Counted from the stretch's first letter, positions 48,689-59,589 are shown. The stretch is DNA of 64,000 bases from Rhabdonatronobacter sediminivivens (GCF_013415485.1 NZ_JACBXS010000024.1:1-64000); one strand, 5' to 3'. Translations and numbers: made by a program. The notes: generated from the sequence alone by a model not told the origin.

Positions 48689-50521
48689 GTGAAACTGGCC
48701 GATCTGATTGACCCTTTCCAGCCCGCACCGGGGCCGCCGCCGCGCAGCCTGTGGCGGTTCATCCGCTGGGGCGTGGCAGGGGCCTGGCCGGTATTGCTGG
48801 GGGCGGCGGCGCTGTCGGCGCTGGCGGGCGTGACCGAGGTTGTCTCGGCCCTGCTGCTGGGCGCGGTGATCGATGCCGCGCTGGACAGCGGACCGCTGGC
48901 CTTCTTTGCCGAGAACTGGCTGCTGCTGGCAGGGTTTGCCCTGTTCTTCATCGTCTTGCGGCCGCTGGCCTTTGGTCTGTCCTCGGCGGCGAATACGATC
49001 GTGGTGCAGCCCAATGTGAATGTGCTGGTGCAGGCGCGCCTGAACCGCTGGACGCTGGGCCAGCCCGTCACCTTCTTTGACGATGATTTCGCCGGCCGCA
49101 TTGCGCAGAAGCAGGTGCAGACCGCGCGTGCCCTGACTGATGTGGCGAATGAGACCATCAACACGGTGTCCTTCGCGCTGGCCTCGATTGTCGGCTCGGT
49201 GGTGCTGCTGCTGGTGATCCACCCGGCCCTTGCCCTGGCACTGGCGGTGTGGATGCTGGGCTATGTTGCCCTGATCCGCCATTTCCTTCCGGCGGTGCGG
49301 GCGCGGTCCGGGGCGCGGGCGGGCGCGCGGGCCATGGTCAGCGGGCAGGTCGTGGACACCATCACCAACATCAAGACCGTGAAGCTTTTCGCCCATGCCG
49401 AGCATGAGGACCGCGCCGCGCTGCTGGCCATGGATGAATTCCGCGACCGGGCCATCGAATTCGGCAATGTGCAGGCGGCGTTCCGCTTCTGGCTGATGGC
49501 GGTGGCCGGGGTGTTGCCGGTGCTGCTGATCGGCGGGGCGGCGTGGCTCTGGTCGGTCGGCATCTCCAGCCCCGGCGATATTGCCGCGGCGGGGGCGGTG
49601 TCCATCCGGATTGCGCAGATGACCGGCTGGGTCAGCTTTGTGCTGATGACCATCTACGGCAATCTGGGCGAGGTCGAGGACGGCATGCGCACCCTGACGC
49701 CCGAACCCACGCTGGTGGATGCCCCCGATGCGGTGGAACTGGGCCGGGTGGCCGGGGCCCTGCGGTTCGATGAGGTGCATTTCGCCTATGGTCGGCAGTC
49801 CGGCGGGGTCGAGGCGATTGATCTGGACATCCGCCCGGGCGAGAAGATCGGGATTGTCGGGGCCTCGGGGGCGGGCAAGTCCACGCTGGTGGCGCTGCTG
49901 CTGCGGCTCTATGATGTCGAAGGCGGGCGCGTGCTGGTGGATGGCCATGACATTCGCAAGGTCACGCAGGAAAGCCTGCGCCGCCAGATCGGCATGGTCA
50001 CGCAGGAAACGGCCATGTTCAACCGCTCGGCGCTGGACAACATCCGCTATGGCCGCCCCGATGCCACCGCTGCCGAGGTGGAGGCCGCTGCCCGCGCCGC
50101 TCAGGCCCATGACTTCATCCTGGACCTGCAGGACCACAACGGGCGCCAGGGCTATGCGGCGCATCTGGGCGAACGCGGCGTGCGGCTTTCGGGCGGGCAG
50201 CGCCAGCGCATCGCCCTTGCCCGGGCCTTTCTGAAGAACGCGCCCATTCTGGTGCTGGACGAGGCCACCTCGGCCCTGGATTCCGAGGTCGAGGCCGCGG
50301 TGCAGGAGTCGCTTGAGCGCCTGATGGAGGGCAAGACCGTGCTGGCCATCGCGCACCGGCTGTCCACCATTTCTGCCATGGACCGGATCATCGTGCTGGA
50401 GGACGGCCATATCGTCGAAACGGGCGATCATGAGGCGCTTCTGGCGCGCGGCGGCGTCTATGCCCGCTACTGGGGCCGCCAGTCGGGCGGGTTCATCGGC
50501 ACCGAGGAGGCAGCGGAGTGA
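48689..50521 (+). CDS. ABC exporter, fused permease and ATPase
   Basis: Half-transporter of 610 residues. Six transmembrane segments span about 30-310, with the coupling motif QTARALTDVANETINT. The ATPase domain (about 345-600) has Walker A GASGAGKST, signature LSGGQRQRIALARAF, Walker B LVLDEATSALD and H-loop AHRLST. It probably works as a homodimer exporting a lipid or drug-like molecule; substrate unknown. GTG 48689 with GGAGAG upstream. Its stop overlaps the GIY-YIG gene by four bases. Confidence 0.9.
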   Translation: MKLADLIDPFQPAPGPPPRSLWRFIRWGVAGAWPVLLGAAALSALAGVTEVVSALLLGAVIDAALDSGPLAFFAENWLLLAGFALFFIVLRPLAFGLSSAANTIVVQPNVNVLVQARLNRWTLGQPVTFFDDDFAGRIAQKQVQTARALTDVANETINTVSFALASIVGSVVLLLVIHPALALALAVWMLGYVALIRHFLPAVRARSGARAGARAMVSGQVVDTITNIKTVKLFAHAEHEDRAALLAMDEFRDRAIEFGNVQAAFRFWLMAVAGVLPVLLIGGAAWLWSVGISSPGDIAAAGAVSIRIAQMTGWVSFVLMTIYGNLGEVEDGMRTLTPEPTLVDAPDAVELGRVAGALRFDEVHFAYGRQSGGVEAIDLDIRPGEKIGIVGASGAGKSTLVALLLRLYDVEGGRVLVDGHDIRKVTQESLRRQIGMVTQETAMFNRSALDNIRYGRPDATAAEVEAAARAAQAHDFILDLQDHNGRQGYAAHLGERGVRLSGGQRQRIALARAFLKNAPILVLDEATSALDSEVEAAVQESLERLMEGKTVLAIAHRLSTISAMDRIIVLEDGHIVETGDHEALLARGGVYARYWGRQSGGFIGTEEAAE

Positions 50522-51446
50522 GCACCGGGGGCGCCTATGGCCGGACGATCCAGCTGTTTCTGGTGGATGGCAAGCCCAGCGGGCTGCGCAAGGCGACGAT
50601 CCACGGCTGGACAGGGCTGCTGTTTGTCAGCGGCGCCGCCGCCTTTGGTGCCCTGACCGCCCGGGCTGAGGTTGACCGCGCCGGGGTCTATGTCCTGGCC
50701 GGCCCGGACCCGGCGCAGGCCACCGGCACGCGGGTCTATATCGGCTCGGGCAATTCGGTGTCCGACCGGATCCGCAAGAGCGCCGTGGAGCGGGAGTTCT
50801 GGGAACATGCCGTTGCGGTCACCACCAGCGACGATGACCTGTCCAAGGGCCATGCCGAGTATCTGGAGGCGCGGCTGATCGAAATGACGGCCAGCGCCGG
50901 GCGGGTGGCACTGGACAATGCAATCCACCCCCCACCGCGCGCCGCCGCCTGCCCGAGGCCGACCGCGCCAATATGGAACAATTCCTGGCGAATCTGCGGA
51001 TCATCCTGCCGATGATCGGTCTGGACATGCTCAAGCCCCAGCCGCGCGCCGTGGCACAGGCCGCCGAACCGCCCGAGGAACGCACCAGCGGCGATGTCAC
51101 GTTCGAGATCCGCCACAAGAGCGGCGTTCAGGCGCTGGCGGTGGAGGAGGACGGAGAGTTCGTGGTTCTGGAGGGTTCCGAGGCGCTTTTCGAGACTGGC
51201 TATGTGCAGCAGAGCTATCGCACCCTGAAGGAACGGCTGATGGCCGAGGGTGTTCTGGAACCTGCCGACCCGGGGCGGTTGCGCTTCATGCGGCCGTGGT
51301 CGTTTTCCAGCCCCTCGGCCGCGTCATCGGTGGTGCTGGACCGGGCCAGCAACGGGCGGACCGAATGGAAGCTGCGCGGATCGCGGCAGACCTATCATGA
51401 ATGGCAGGAGGCCCGCGCCGCGCAGGAAGCGAAATGCCCGACATGA
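50518..51446 (+). pseudogene. GIY-YIG/DUF4357 protein split by a frameshift
   Basis: Two overlapping frames together make one protein. The first (50518 to about 50930) carries a GIY-YIG nuclease-like part (GVYVLAG...RVYIGSG...DRIRKS). The second (from about 50943 to 51446) carries a linker and a DUF4357 domain (VQQSYRTLKERLMAEGVL). The reading frame changes by -1 near CCACCCCCCACC (about 50926-50937); restoring one base gives a continuous product of about 309 residues. It may be a recent inactivating deletion, a sequencing slip in a C run, or phase-variable expression. The two halves otherwise show normal codon use and no stops. Confidence 0.75.
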
Positions 51447-51868
51447 ATCTGGACACCGTCACCCCCGCGGCCTTTGGCCGGTCCCTGCGCGGGGTCGGGG
51501 TGAACCTGCTGTGCCGGGATGTGCGGGCGGTGGCGAGGTTTGCCGCGCAGGTGCTGGGGCTTGGGGTGCACCGGCTGGGGGATGATTTTGCGCTGCTGGC
51601 GCATGAGGGCACGTTGATACAGCTGCATTCCGACCGCAGCTTCCGGGCGCATCCGCTGATGGGGTTGGTCCCCGAGGCCGGAGCGCGCGGGGGTGGGGTG
51701 CAGGTTTACCTGTTCGGACTGGACCCCGATGCCGCCTGCTCCCGGGCCGCCGCCCATGACGCGCTGGTTCTGGAACCCCCGGCAGACAAGCCCCATGGCC
51801 TGCGCGAGGCCACGATCCTGTCGCCCGAGGGTCACGCCTTTTCCCCCGCCGTGGTGTCGGCGCTTTAG
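51434..51868 (+). CDS. VOC/glyoxalase-fold protein
   Basis: Protein of 144 residues of the vicinal oxygen chelate superfamily, with paired beta-alpha-beta-beta-beta elements (GVNLLCRDVRAVARFAAQVLGL, LLAHEGTLIQLHSD, EATILSPEGHAFSP). Candidate metal ligands are His75 and residues near the C terminus, but I cannot assign activity. ATG 51434 with GGAAG upstream overlaps the end of the preceding frame, so it belongs to the same transcript as the exporter. Confidence 0.78.
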   Translation: MPDMNLDTVTPAAFGRSLRGVGVNLLCRDVRAVARFAAQVLGLGVHRLGDDFALLAHEGTLIQLHSDRSFRAHPLMGLVPEAGARGGGVQVYLFGLDPDAACSRAAAHDALVLEPPADKPHGLREATILSPEGHAFSPAVVSAL

Positions 51869-52116
51869 AGGGCGCCCCCTGACACAAGGTTCCGATGGCG
51901 GCGTGGCGATCGTTGCGGATGTCCTCGGCGTGGACCCCAGGGCGTCAGCCCGCCCCGCCAAAAGACCAGCGGCGGGAACGTCCCGCAGTGCTGCCCGCCG
52001 GGACCGAAGCGCCCAAGGCGCCGTGCGCGCGTCCTTGCGGCATTTCAGACCCGCCCGTGGGGCTTGTCATGCCTTCCGCGGCGGCTAGTTCTTCATGAAA
52101 AGCGGGCTGGGTAAAG
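51869..52116. other. Spacer before luxR-like gene
   Basis: No gene is apparent in these 248 bases. A short GCGGGA-N3-TCCCGC hairpin lies near 51973-51987. The luxR promoter must be here, but I cannot point to boxes. Confidence 0.4.
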
Positions 52117-52947
52117 ATGATCGACGCAATCCAGGTGATGGCGCGGGTGCGGGACACGCCGGCGCTTGACCAGCGCATCCGGATCTTCTCGGACTTCCTG
52201 AAGGCCGAGTTCCATTATGACGGCTTCACCTATGGTGTGGGTTTCGATTTCTCGTCCATGGAGGCGCTGCTGTCGCGGTTTCTGCTTAAGGATAGCGGGT
52301 TGGATGACGAATGGATGCGCCAGTATGTCGAGCACGGCCTGGGCGCGCGGGATCTGTCCGTGCTGCATGTCGCCTTGCGTCAGGGGGTGTTGCTGCAGTC
52401 ACAGGTGTTTCGCGCGGCCGACGGCGGTGACATCCCCGATCATTTCGCCGAAGTGCCCAACCGGGCGCGCGATTTCCTGAAATCCGGCTTCTTCCTGTCC
52501 TTGCGTGCGCGGGGGTTGGTGGGCGGGATGGGGTTGCATTCATCGACCCTGACGCCGGTGGAGCATGACGCCCGCTTTGCCCGGCATGGGCATCTGGTCG
52601 TCGAACTGTGCCGCCAGTTCCATGACATCGCCTGCTGGCGCCAGGAGATCATCGCCGCCACCGGCCTGACGGAAACCAACCTGCAGATGCTGTCGCTGCG
52701 CGCCCAGGGGCTGCGCGACAAGCAGATCATCGAGATCACCGGCCATGCACATGAAAACTCGGTCGGGCAACACATGGAAAGGGTGCGCGTGAAGCTGGCC
52801 GCCAGGAATGATCGTCAGGTCCTCAGCCTTGCCGCCGGGCTGGGTCTGATCGGCGCGCCGGAATTTCCGGACAAGCGCCTGCTGGACCTGGAGCGCACCG
52901 CGCAGGATGTGGAGCGCCGCGCGCAATGGCTGTCCCGTATGGCATGA
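52117..52947 (+). CDS. LuxR-type transcription regulator without nearby synthase
   Basis: Regulator of 276 residues. The N-terminal part (about 1-175) resembles a LuxR autoinducer-binding domain in length and in Trp/Tyr positions (FHYDGFTYGVGFD, WMRQYVEHGLGARD). The C-terminal HTH (about 185-250) is LuxR-like (MLSLRAQGLRDKQIIEITGHAHENSVGQHMERVRVKL). No luxI-type gene is in the window, so it would be a solo receptor for a self or foreign signal. It stands alone. Ligand unknown. Confidence 0.83.
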   Translation: MIDAIQVMARVRDTPALDQRIRIFSDFLKAEFHYDGFTYGVGFDFSSMEALLSRFLLKDSGLDDEWMRQYVEHGLGARDLSVLHVALRQGVLLQSQVFRAADGGDIPDHFAEVPNRARDFLKSGFFLSLRARGLVGGMGLHSSTLTPVEHDARFARHGHLVVELCRQFHDIACWRQEIIAATGLTETNLQMLSLRAQGLRDKQIIEITGHAHENSVGQHMERVRVKLAARNDRQVLSLAAGLGLIGAPEFPDKRLLDLERTAQDVERRAQWLSRMA

Positions 52948-53166
52948 GCGCCACATGTGGAAGGTCACATATTGCCCGGAATGCCCGGGTTTGCATAAGG
53001 TTCGAGCCAAGGAGAAGGCGGATCGGTGCCCGCGATCAGGTGCCACCGCGCTCCCGCCGGGCGGTCGAGGCCCGGTTGGCATGAGGTTTCCGGCTGTGCA
53101 CCGTCCCTGGGGCCCGGCGTAGCGTTTGGCATGTGAATTTTTACCAGGGCTTTTCAGCAGGAGCGG

Positions 53167-53199
53167 ACGCCCGGCCCCCAGGGTCGGGCGTTCATTTTA
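53167..53199 (+). terminator. Intrinsic terminator ahead of the CoA-ligase operon
   Basis: ACGCCCG (53167-53173) pairs with CGGGCGT (53185-53191); the inner bases extend the stem to about 11 bp with one G-U. TCATTTTA follows. This is the best classical terminator in the window. It is 220 bases past luxR, so it may end luxR or act within a leader. Confidence 0.65.
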
Positions 53200-53338
53200 C
53201 CGCCGGACTGACCGGTTGCGGTCCATTTGCCCGGCGCGCCCCGCCCGCTTTCCCGCGCTTGCACGCTGTTCCCCGACATGCGGCAGGACGACGGCCCGGG
53301 CCATCGCTGCGGTTGACGGTGGCGGTGTCATTGGAGTA

Positions 53339-53348
53339 TGGTATACCA
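53339..53348. promoter_or_regulatory. Candidate GntR operator upstream of CoA-ligase genes
   Basis: TGGTATACCA is a perfect 10-bp palindrome about 58 bases before the GTG start, with a further TATATACC at 53409-53416. TGGTATA half-sites are typical of GntR/FCD proteins such as NanR. A related dyad precedes the gntR gene at 56736. Confidence 0.55.
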
Positions 53349-53405
53349 AGTACATGGCGTTTTTCGCCATGGCCGACGCCAGGTGCAGGCAAAGGGGGGG
53401 TGAGG

Positions 53406-54580
53406 GTGTATATACCAGAATATCATGCCAAGGAAATCCTTGCGCAATATGGTGTCACGATCCCCGACGGCGGCGTTGCCCGGACAGTGGCCGAGGCCGA
53501 GGATCGCGCCCGTGCGCTCAAGGCCGAACGCTTTGCGGTCAAGGCGCAGATCCTGGCCGGGGGGCGCGGGGCCGCCGGGGGCGTGGTCATGGCGCCCACC
53601 CCCAGCGCGGTGGGCGAGGCCGCGGGCCGGCTGCTGGGCTCGCGCCTGGTCACCGCCCAGACCGATGCCGAGGGCGAGGTGGTCGAGCGCATCTATGTCG
53701 AGGCCGCCATCGAGACCGCCCACAGCCTGTATCTGGCCTTTGTGATCGACCCGACAGGCGCGCGGCCCATGCTGCTGGGGTCTGCCCGCGGCGGGGTGGA
53801 GTTCGAGGCCGAGGCCCAGGCCGATCCATCGATCCTGGAAACCCTGCATCTGGCCCATGACGGGGCCATCGACGAGGCGGCGCTTGGCGGGTTCCTTGAG
53901 CGGCTGGGCGTTCCCGAAGCGGCGCGCGCAGCTGTGCATGCCCTGATCGCCGCCACCGTTCGCGCGGCCCTGCGCAATGACGCCCTGTTTGTTGAGATCA
54001 ACCCCCTGGTCATCACCCCCGCCCATGACGCGGTGGCGGTCGATGCAAAGATGATCCTGGATGACAACGCGCTGTTCCGGCACCCCGAGTTCGAAACCAC
54101 CGCGCGCGAGGCCGTGCGTGATGATTACGAACGCATCGCCCGCGAGAATGACCTCAATTTCGTGCGGCTGGAGGGCAATATCGGCGTGGTGGTCAATGGG
54201 GCGGGGCTGGGACTGGCCACCAATGACATGATCGCCGATGCGGGCGGTCGGCCGGCGAATTTCATGGATATCCGCACCACCGCCACCAGTTTTCAGATCG
54301 CCCGCGGGGTGGAGCTGCTGCTGAGCGATCCCGGCATCAAGGTGTTGCTGGTCAATGTGCATGGCGGTGGCATGACCGTCTGCGACACCGTGGCCGAGGC
54401 GCTGAACTTTGCCTATTCGCGCAGTGACCGCCGGGTGCCGGTGGTCTTTCGCGCCGCCGGGCAGAACGCGGACTGGGCGCGCTCCATCATGAAGGACCGA
54501 CGCCTGCCGCATGAAAACGCCACCTCCATGCGCGCCGCTGTGACCCGCGCGGTGGCCATAGCCAGCGGAAAGGGTGCCTG

Positions 54581-54581
<1 letters not shown>
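53406..54581 (+). CDS. Succinyl-CoA-synthetase-like beta subunit (acid-CoA ligase, ADP-forming)
   Basis: ATP-grasp subunit of 391 residues related to SucC and to MtkA of malate-CoA ligase (start VYIPEYHAKEILAQYGV; KAQILAGGRGAAGGV; FVEINPLVIT; GNIGVVVNGAGLGLATND; VNVHGGGMTVCDTVAEA). I put the start at GTG 53406, where the family N terminus begins and a G-rich site lies just upstream; GTG 53400 is also possible. One of the usual SucCD roles is unlikely because the pair sits with oxalyl-CoA decarboxylase and formyl-CoA transferase. An oxalate-, malate- or other dicarboxylate-CoA ligase is plausible. Coupled to the alpha gene. Confidence 0.85.
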
Positions 54582-55459
<878 letters not shown>

Positions 55460-55537
55460 CCGCCCCCGGGCTCTGGCCCCCATCGGCGCAAGCTGCCATT
55501 CAGGGCGCATCAGTGAACTGTGACAGGAGGCATTGCC

Positions 55538-56527
55538 ATGACCGCCCTTCCCGAAACCATGCGCGTGGTTGAAATGAACGAACCCGGCGGGCCAGAGGTT
55601 CTGGTCCCCGGCACCCGCCCGGTGCCGCAGCCCGGCCCGGGCGAGGTTCTGGTCCGCGTGACCGCTGCCGGGGTGAACGGCCCGGATCTGGTGCAGCGGC
55701 GCGGGCATTATCCGCCACCCAAGGGGGCATCGGACCTGCTGGGGCTGGAGGTCTCGGGGCAGGTTGTGGCCATGGGCGATGGCGTGACGCGCTGGGCCGA
55801 AGGCGACCGGATCACCGCGCTGACCAATGGCGGCGGCTATGCGGAGTATGTGGCCATCGATGCCGAACACTGCCTGCCGCTGCCCGAAGGCCCGGCCGAG
55901 GTGGATGCCGCCGGGCTGCCGGAAACCTATTTCACGGTCTGGAGCAACGTGTTCCTGAACCAGACCCTGCCCGAGGGCGGGCGTTTTCTGGTCCATGGCG
56001 GCGCGGGGGGGATCGGATCGACCGCCATCCAGCTGGGCACAGCCCTGGGGCTGGAGGTTCTGACCACCGTGGGGTCCGAGGAAGAAGCGCGGTTCTGCAC
56101 CGAGCTTGGCGCCGCCCGCTGCATCAATTTCCGCGAGGAGGATTTTGTCGAGATCACCCGCGCCGCCGGGGGCGCCGACATCATTCTGGACATCATCGGC
56201 GGAGACTATGTGGAGCGCAATATCAAGGCCGCGCGGCATGACGCGCGAATCATCCAGCTGGCCTTCAACGCCGGGTCCAAGGTCTCGCTGAACCTGATGC
56301 CGGTGATGTTGAAGCGGCTCAGCTACACCGGATCGACCCTGCGCTCGCGCCCGGAATCCTTCAAGGCCGCGGTGGCGCGGGATCTGGAATCACGGGTCTG
56401 GCCGCTCTTTGCCCAGGGCAAGCTGCGCCCGGTGACGCATGCGGTGTTGCCGCTGGAGCAGGCCGCGCAGGCCCATGCGATGATGGAAGCAGCCCAGCAC
56501 CGGGGCAAGATACTGCTGCAGCCCTGA
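55538..56527 (+). CDS. Quinone oxidoreductase of the PIG3 type
   Basis: Zinc-free medium-chain reductase of 329 residues, NADPH-dependent. Motifs are GVNGPDLVQRRGHYPPPKGASD, VHGGAGGIGSTAIQLG (cofactor loop) and GADIILDIIGGDY. AGGAGG lies 7 bases before ATG 55538. It could reduce quinones formed during stress. It is on the same strand as the ligase pair, 78 bases downstream, but a role in C1 metabolism is not evident. Confidence 0.88.
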   Translation: MTALPETMRVVEMNEPGGPEVLVPGTRPVPQPGPGEVLVRVTAAGVNGPDLVQRRGHYPPPKGASDLLGLEVSGQVVAMGDGVTRWAEGDRITALTNGGGYAEYVAIDAEHCLPLPEGPAEVDAAGLPETYFTVWSNVFLNQTLPEGGRFLVHGGAGGIGSTAIQLGTALGLEVLTTVGSEEEARFCTELGAARCINFREEDFVEITRAAGGADIILDIIGGDYVERNIKAARHDARIIQLAFNAGSKVSLNLMPVMLKRLSYTGSTLRSRPESFKAAVARDLESRVWPLFAQGKLRPVTHAVLPLEQAAQAHAMMEAAQHRGKILLQP

Positions 56528-56943
56528 CGGTGGGGCGTGCTTGCCTGCGCAGCGGAGGGCGGGCCGTGGCCGGGGTGATGGAAGCGCATGTTTGCAATGA
56601 GTTGGGCGCCGGGTTGGGCTTGGCCCTTGACCCTGCCGAGCGAGCTTTTCCGGACCTGGCGCCCCGGGTCCGAGCCCTGCGTCAGACCCCTTCGCCAAAA
56701 GCCGGGTGGGCCGCATTATTCCTGTTGACACGTATATGGTATGCCACATACCATCTCCGCAACGAGCTTGAGGGAACCTGGGCAGATGCGCATTGAGGGA
56801 CAGCATGGCAGGAAGGCCGCCGCGATCGGCGCGGTACCTCTGCCGGGCGCGGACCCTTCCTTGCCGCGCTGCGGCGTTTCGGATGCTTGCCCGATGCGCT
56901 GGCAGTGGCATAATGTCGACCATTGTTCGACATGGGGGTCATG
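56528..56943. other. Regulatory gap before the gntR-oxc-frc genes
   Basis: These 416 bases contain no convincing gene; an 88-codon open frame at 56530-56796 has no good ribosome site and crosses the operator. A dyad at 56736-56754 is listed separately. TTGACA at 56725-56730 could be a -35 element. A matching -10 would fall on the dyad (TATATGGTATG), so a bound regulator would block the promoter. Confidence 0.5.
56736..56754. promoter_or_regulatory. Candidate GntR operator upstream of gntR-oxc-frc
   Basis: ATGGTATG (56736-56743) and CATACCAT (56747-56754) form a perfect 8-bp dyad with a CCA spacer. It contains TGGTATGCCA, close to TGGTATACCA upstream of the CoA-ligase pair. TTGACA sits six bases before it. 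It probably mediates autoregulation by the GntR protein about 190 bases downstream. Confidence 0.6.
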
Positions 56944-57729
56944 ATGTCCAAAGGGGTCCGGCTTGAGCGTGTTGCGGTGAGTTTCACGCTGAAAGATCAT
57001 ATTTACGATGCGCTGCGCGCCGCCATCATGGAGATGGACATCTACGCCGCCGACGCTGACCTGCGTCTGGACGAACGGCGCATCGCCGAGCAACTGGGCG
57101 TCTCGCGCACGCCGATTCGTGAGGCCCTGGCCCGGCTGGAGCAGGACGGCTTTGTCGAGATCCAGCCTCGCAAGGGGGTCTTTGTGCGGCGCAAGTCGCT
57201 GGACGAGGTGCTGGAGATGGTGGTGGTCTGGGCGGCGCTGGAAAGCATGGCGGCGCGGCTGGCCACCGAACGTGCCACCGATGCCGAATTCCGGGCCCTG
57301 CGCAAGTTTGCGCTCAAGGCCTGCGAGGAGGGCGAGGGCGCGCGCCTGGCCGAGTATTCGGACAAGAACATCCAGTTCCATCAGCGCATTCTGGAGCTGT
57401 CGAAATGCAATCTTCTGGTGCGCACGGCGAATGACCTGTTCATGCACATGCATGCCGTGCGGCGCCGCGCCATGGGCGAGGGCGACCGCCTGCGGCGTTC
57501 GGTGGTGGATCACATGAACATCATCGAAGCGCTGGAGACCCGCGATGCCGATACGGCCTCGCGCTATGTCCGCGAGCATACCGAACGGTTGCATGACCAT
57601 ATCCGCCGCACCTGGCTGAAGCTGGAGCAGCTTGGCCGCAGGGGTGAGCAGGATCCCGGCCCGGGCGACAGCGCTGTGTCGCCGGTGGCGTCCTCGACCG
57701 TGGCGCAGGCCGGGAGGACGGGGGACTGA
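56944..57729 (+). CDS. GntR/FCD-family transcription regulator
   Basis: Regulator of 261 residues. The N-terminal winged helix has RLDERRIAEQLGVSRTPIREALARLEQDGFV. The C-terminal FCD all-helical ligand domain (about 80-225) has the metal-binding type residues Asp and His (DKNIQFHQRIL, VRRSVVDHMNIIEAL, REHTERLHDHIRR). I chose ATG 56944 with GGGGG upstream; ATG 56941 and TTG 56923 are alternatives. It directly precedes oxc and frc, so it likely senses oxalate, oxalyl/formyl-CoA or a related acid. Confidence 0.88.
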   Translation: MSKGVRLERVAVSFTLKDHIYDALRAAIMEMDIYAADADLRLDERRIAEQLGVSRTPIREALARLEQDGFVEIQPRKGVFVRRKSLDEVLEMVVVWAALESMAARLATERATDAEFRALRKFALKACEEGEGARLAEYSDKNIQFHQRILELSKCNLLVRTANDLFMHMHAVRRRAMGEGDRLRRSVVDHMNIIEALETRDADTASRYVREHTERLHDHIRRTWLKLEQLGRRGEQDPGPGDSAVSPVASSTVAQAGRTGD

Positions 57730-57786
57730 CGATTTGTTGGCCGGTGGCCCGTCCGGGCGCCGGTTTCGAAACTGGGAGGAACTGAC

Positions 57787-59529
57787 ATGTCGACGCAAAC
57801 GCTTGAGCGCACCGCCGAGCAGGATGTGGAGCAGGAACTCACCGATGGCTTTCATCTGGTGATCGATGCGCTGCGGCTGAACGGGATCAACACCATCTAT
57901 GGTGTTCCGGGTATTCCGGTGACCGATCTGGGCCGTCTGGCGCAGGCCCGTGGCATGCGGGTGATTTCATTCCGCCACGAACAGCATGCAGGCTATGCGG
58001 CTTCGGTTGCGGGGTATCTGACCCAGACGCCGGGCGTGTGTCTGACGGTTTCGGCGCCGGGGTTCCTGAACGGGCTGACCGCGCTGGCCAATGCGACCAC
58101 CAACTGCTTCCCCATGATCCTGATTTCCGGGTCGTCCGAGCGTGAGATCGTGGACCTGCAGAAGGGCGACTATGAAGAGATGGACCAGTTGGCCATCGCC
58201 AAGCCGCTTTGCAAGGCCGCCTATCGTATCCTGCACGCCGAAGATATCGGCCTGGGTGTGGCCCGCGCGATCCGCGCCGCCGTGACCGGCCGCCCGGGCG
58301 GTGTCTATCTGGATGTTCCCGCCAGCCTTCTGGGCCAGGTGATGGAGGCCACCGAAGGCGAAAAATCGCTGATCAAGGTGGTGGACCCCGCCCCGGCGCA
58401 TCTGCCCTCGAGCGAGGCGCTGGACCGTGCGCTGGACACGCTGAAGGCTGCAAAGAAGCCGTTGATCATCCTGGGCAAGGGTGCTGCCTATTCCCAGGCC
58501 GATGCGGACATCCGCGCCTTTGTGGAGAACTCGGGCATCCCCTACCTGCCGATGAGCATGGCCAAGGGCCTGCTGCCTGACGACCATCCGCAATCGGCCG
58601 GTGCGGCCCGGTCGATGGCCCTGAAAGAGGCCGATACCGTCATGCTGATCGGTGCGCGGCTGAACTGGCTGCTCTCCCACGGCAAGGGCAAGGCCTGGGG
58701 CGAGCCGGGGACCAAGAAATTCGTCCAGATCGACATCGATGCACGAGAAATGGACAGCAATGTGCCGATCCATGCGCCGCTGGTTGGCGACATCGCCTCG
58801 ACCGTCAAGGCCCTGAACGAGCGCATGGGCGCTGACTGGCCGAAGGCGCCGGGCGAATGGATGGACCAGCTTGCCGCCAAGCGCGATGCGAATGTCGCCA
58901 AGATGGCGCCGAAGCTGATGAACAACGCCGTGCCCATGGATTTCCACGGCGCGCTGGGCCAGGTGAAGCGGGTGATCAAGGAAAACCCGGACACGATGTT
59001 CGTGAACGAAGGCGCCAACACGCTGGATTTCGCCCGCGCCATCGTCGACATGTACAAGCCGCGCAAGCGGATCGATGTGGGCACCTGGGGTGTCATGGGG
59101 ATCGGCCTGGGGTCCTGCGTGGCCGCCGCAGTGGAAACCGGCAATCCGGTTCTGGCGGTTGTGGGTGACAGCGCCTTCGGCTTTTCGGGGATGGAGGTGG
59201 AAACCGTCTGCCGTTACAACCTGCCGGTCTGCATTGTCGTCTTCAACAACAACGGCATCTACCGCGGCACCGATGTAAACCCGACGGGGGGCGAGGACGT
59301 CGCACCCACGGTGTTCGTCAAGGACTCGCGCTATGACCAGATGATGGCGGCATTCGGCGGCGTGGGTGTTCATGCCACCAGCACCGATGAGCTGTATCGT
59401 GCCATGGCGGAAGCCATCGCCTCGCGCAAGCCGACGCTGATCAACGCGGTGATCGATGAAACCGCCGGCACCGAAAGCGGCCGCATCGGCAACCTGAACC
59501 CGCAAAGCGTGGTCGGCAAGAAGAAATGA
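57787..59529 (+). CDS. oxc: Oxalyl-CoA decarboxylase
   Basis: Thiamine-diphosphate enzyme of 580 residues converting oxalyl-CoA to formyl-CoA and CO2. ThDP-activating Glu65 lies in [31 protein letters not shown] is characteristic of Oxc; the Mg-ThDP motif is [11 protein letters not shown]...NNNGIYRG. Full length and without disruptions. GGGAGGAAC precedes the ATG. It is followed by frc, as in oxalate degraders. Confidence 0.95.
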   Translation: MSTQTLERTAEQDVEQELTDGFHLVIDALRLNGINTIYGVPGIPVTDLGRLAQARGMRVISFRHEQHAGYAASVAGYLTQTPGVCLTVSAPGFLNGLTALANATTNCFPMILISGSSEREIVDLQKGDYEEMDQLAIAKPLCKAAYRILHAEDIGLGVARAIRAAVTGRPGGVYLDVPASLLGQVMEATEGEKSLIKVVDPAPAHLPSSEALDRALDTLKAAKKPLIILGKGAAYSQADADIRAFVENSGIPYLPMSMAKGLLPDDHPQSAGAARSMALKEADTVMLIGARLNWLLSHGKGKAWGEPGTKKFVQIDIDAREMDSNVPIHAPLVGDIASTVKALNERMGADWPKAPGEWMDQLAAKRDANVAKMAPKLMNNAVPMDFHGALGQVKRVIKENPDTMFVNEGANTLDFARAIVDMYKPRKRIDVGTWGVMGIGLGSCVAAAVETGNPVLAVVGDSAFGFSGMEVETVCRYNLPVCIVVFNNNGIYRGTDVNPTGGEDVAPTVFVKDSRYDQMMAAFGGVGVHATSTDELYRAMAEAIASRKPTLINAVIDETAGTESGRIGNLNPQSVVGKKK

Positions 59530-59589
59530 CTGCGGTGCAACCGGTCGGAGCGTTCCGGCCGGTTTGCCCCTGAATCGATGGAGCTTCCC

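Larger units (their letters stand above)
52948..53405. other. Long leader between luxR and the CoA-ligase genes
   Basis: These 458 bases show no credible protein. They hold a factor-independent terminator (53167-53199) and a perfect dyad TGGTATACCA (53339-53348), listed separately. The 3' end is G-rich and leads into a GTG start. Confidence 0.6.

Noticed and set aside
56530-56796. 88-codon plus-strand frame after the quinone oxidoreductase
   Set aside because: No ribosome site, no recognisable product, and it runs through the operator dyad.
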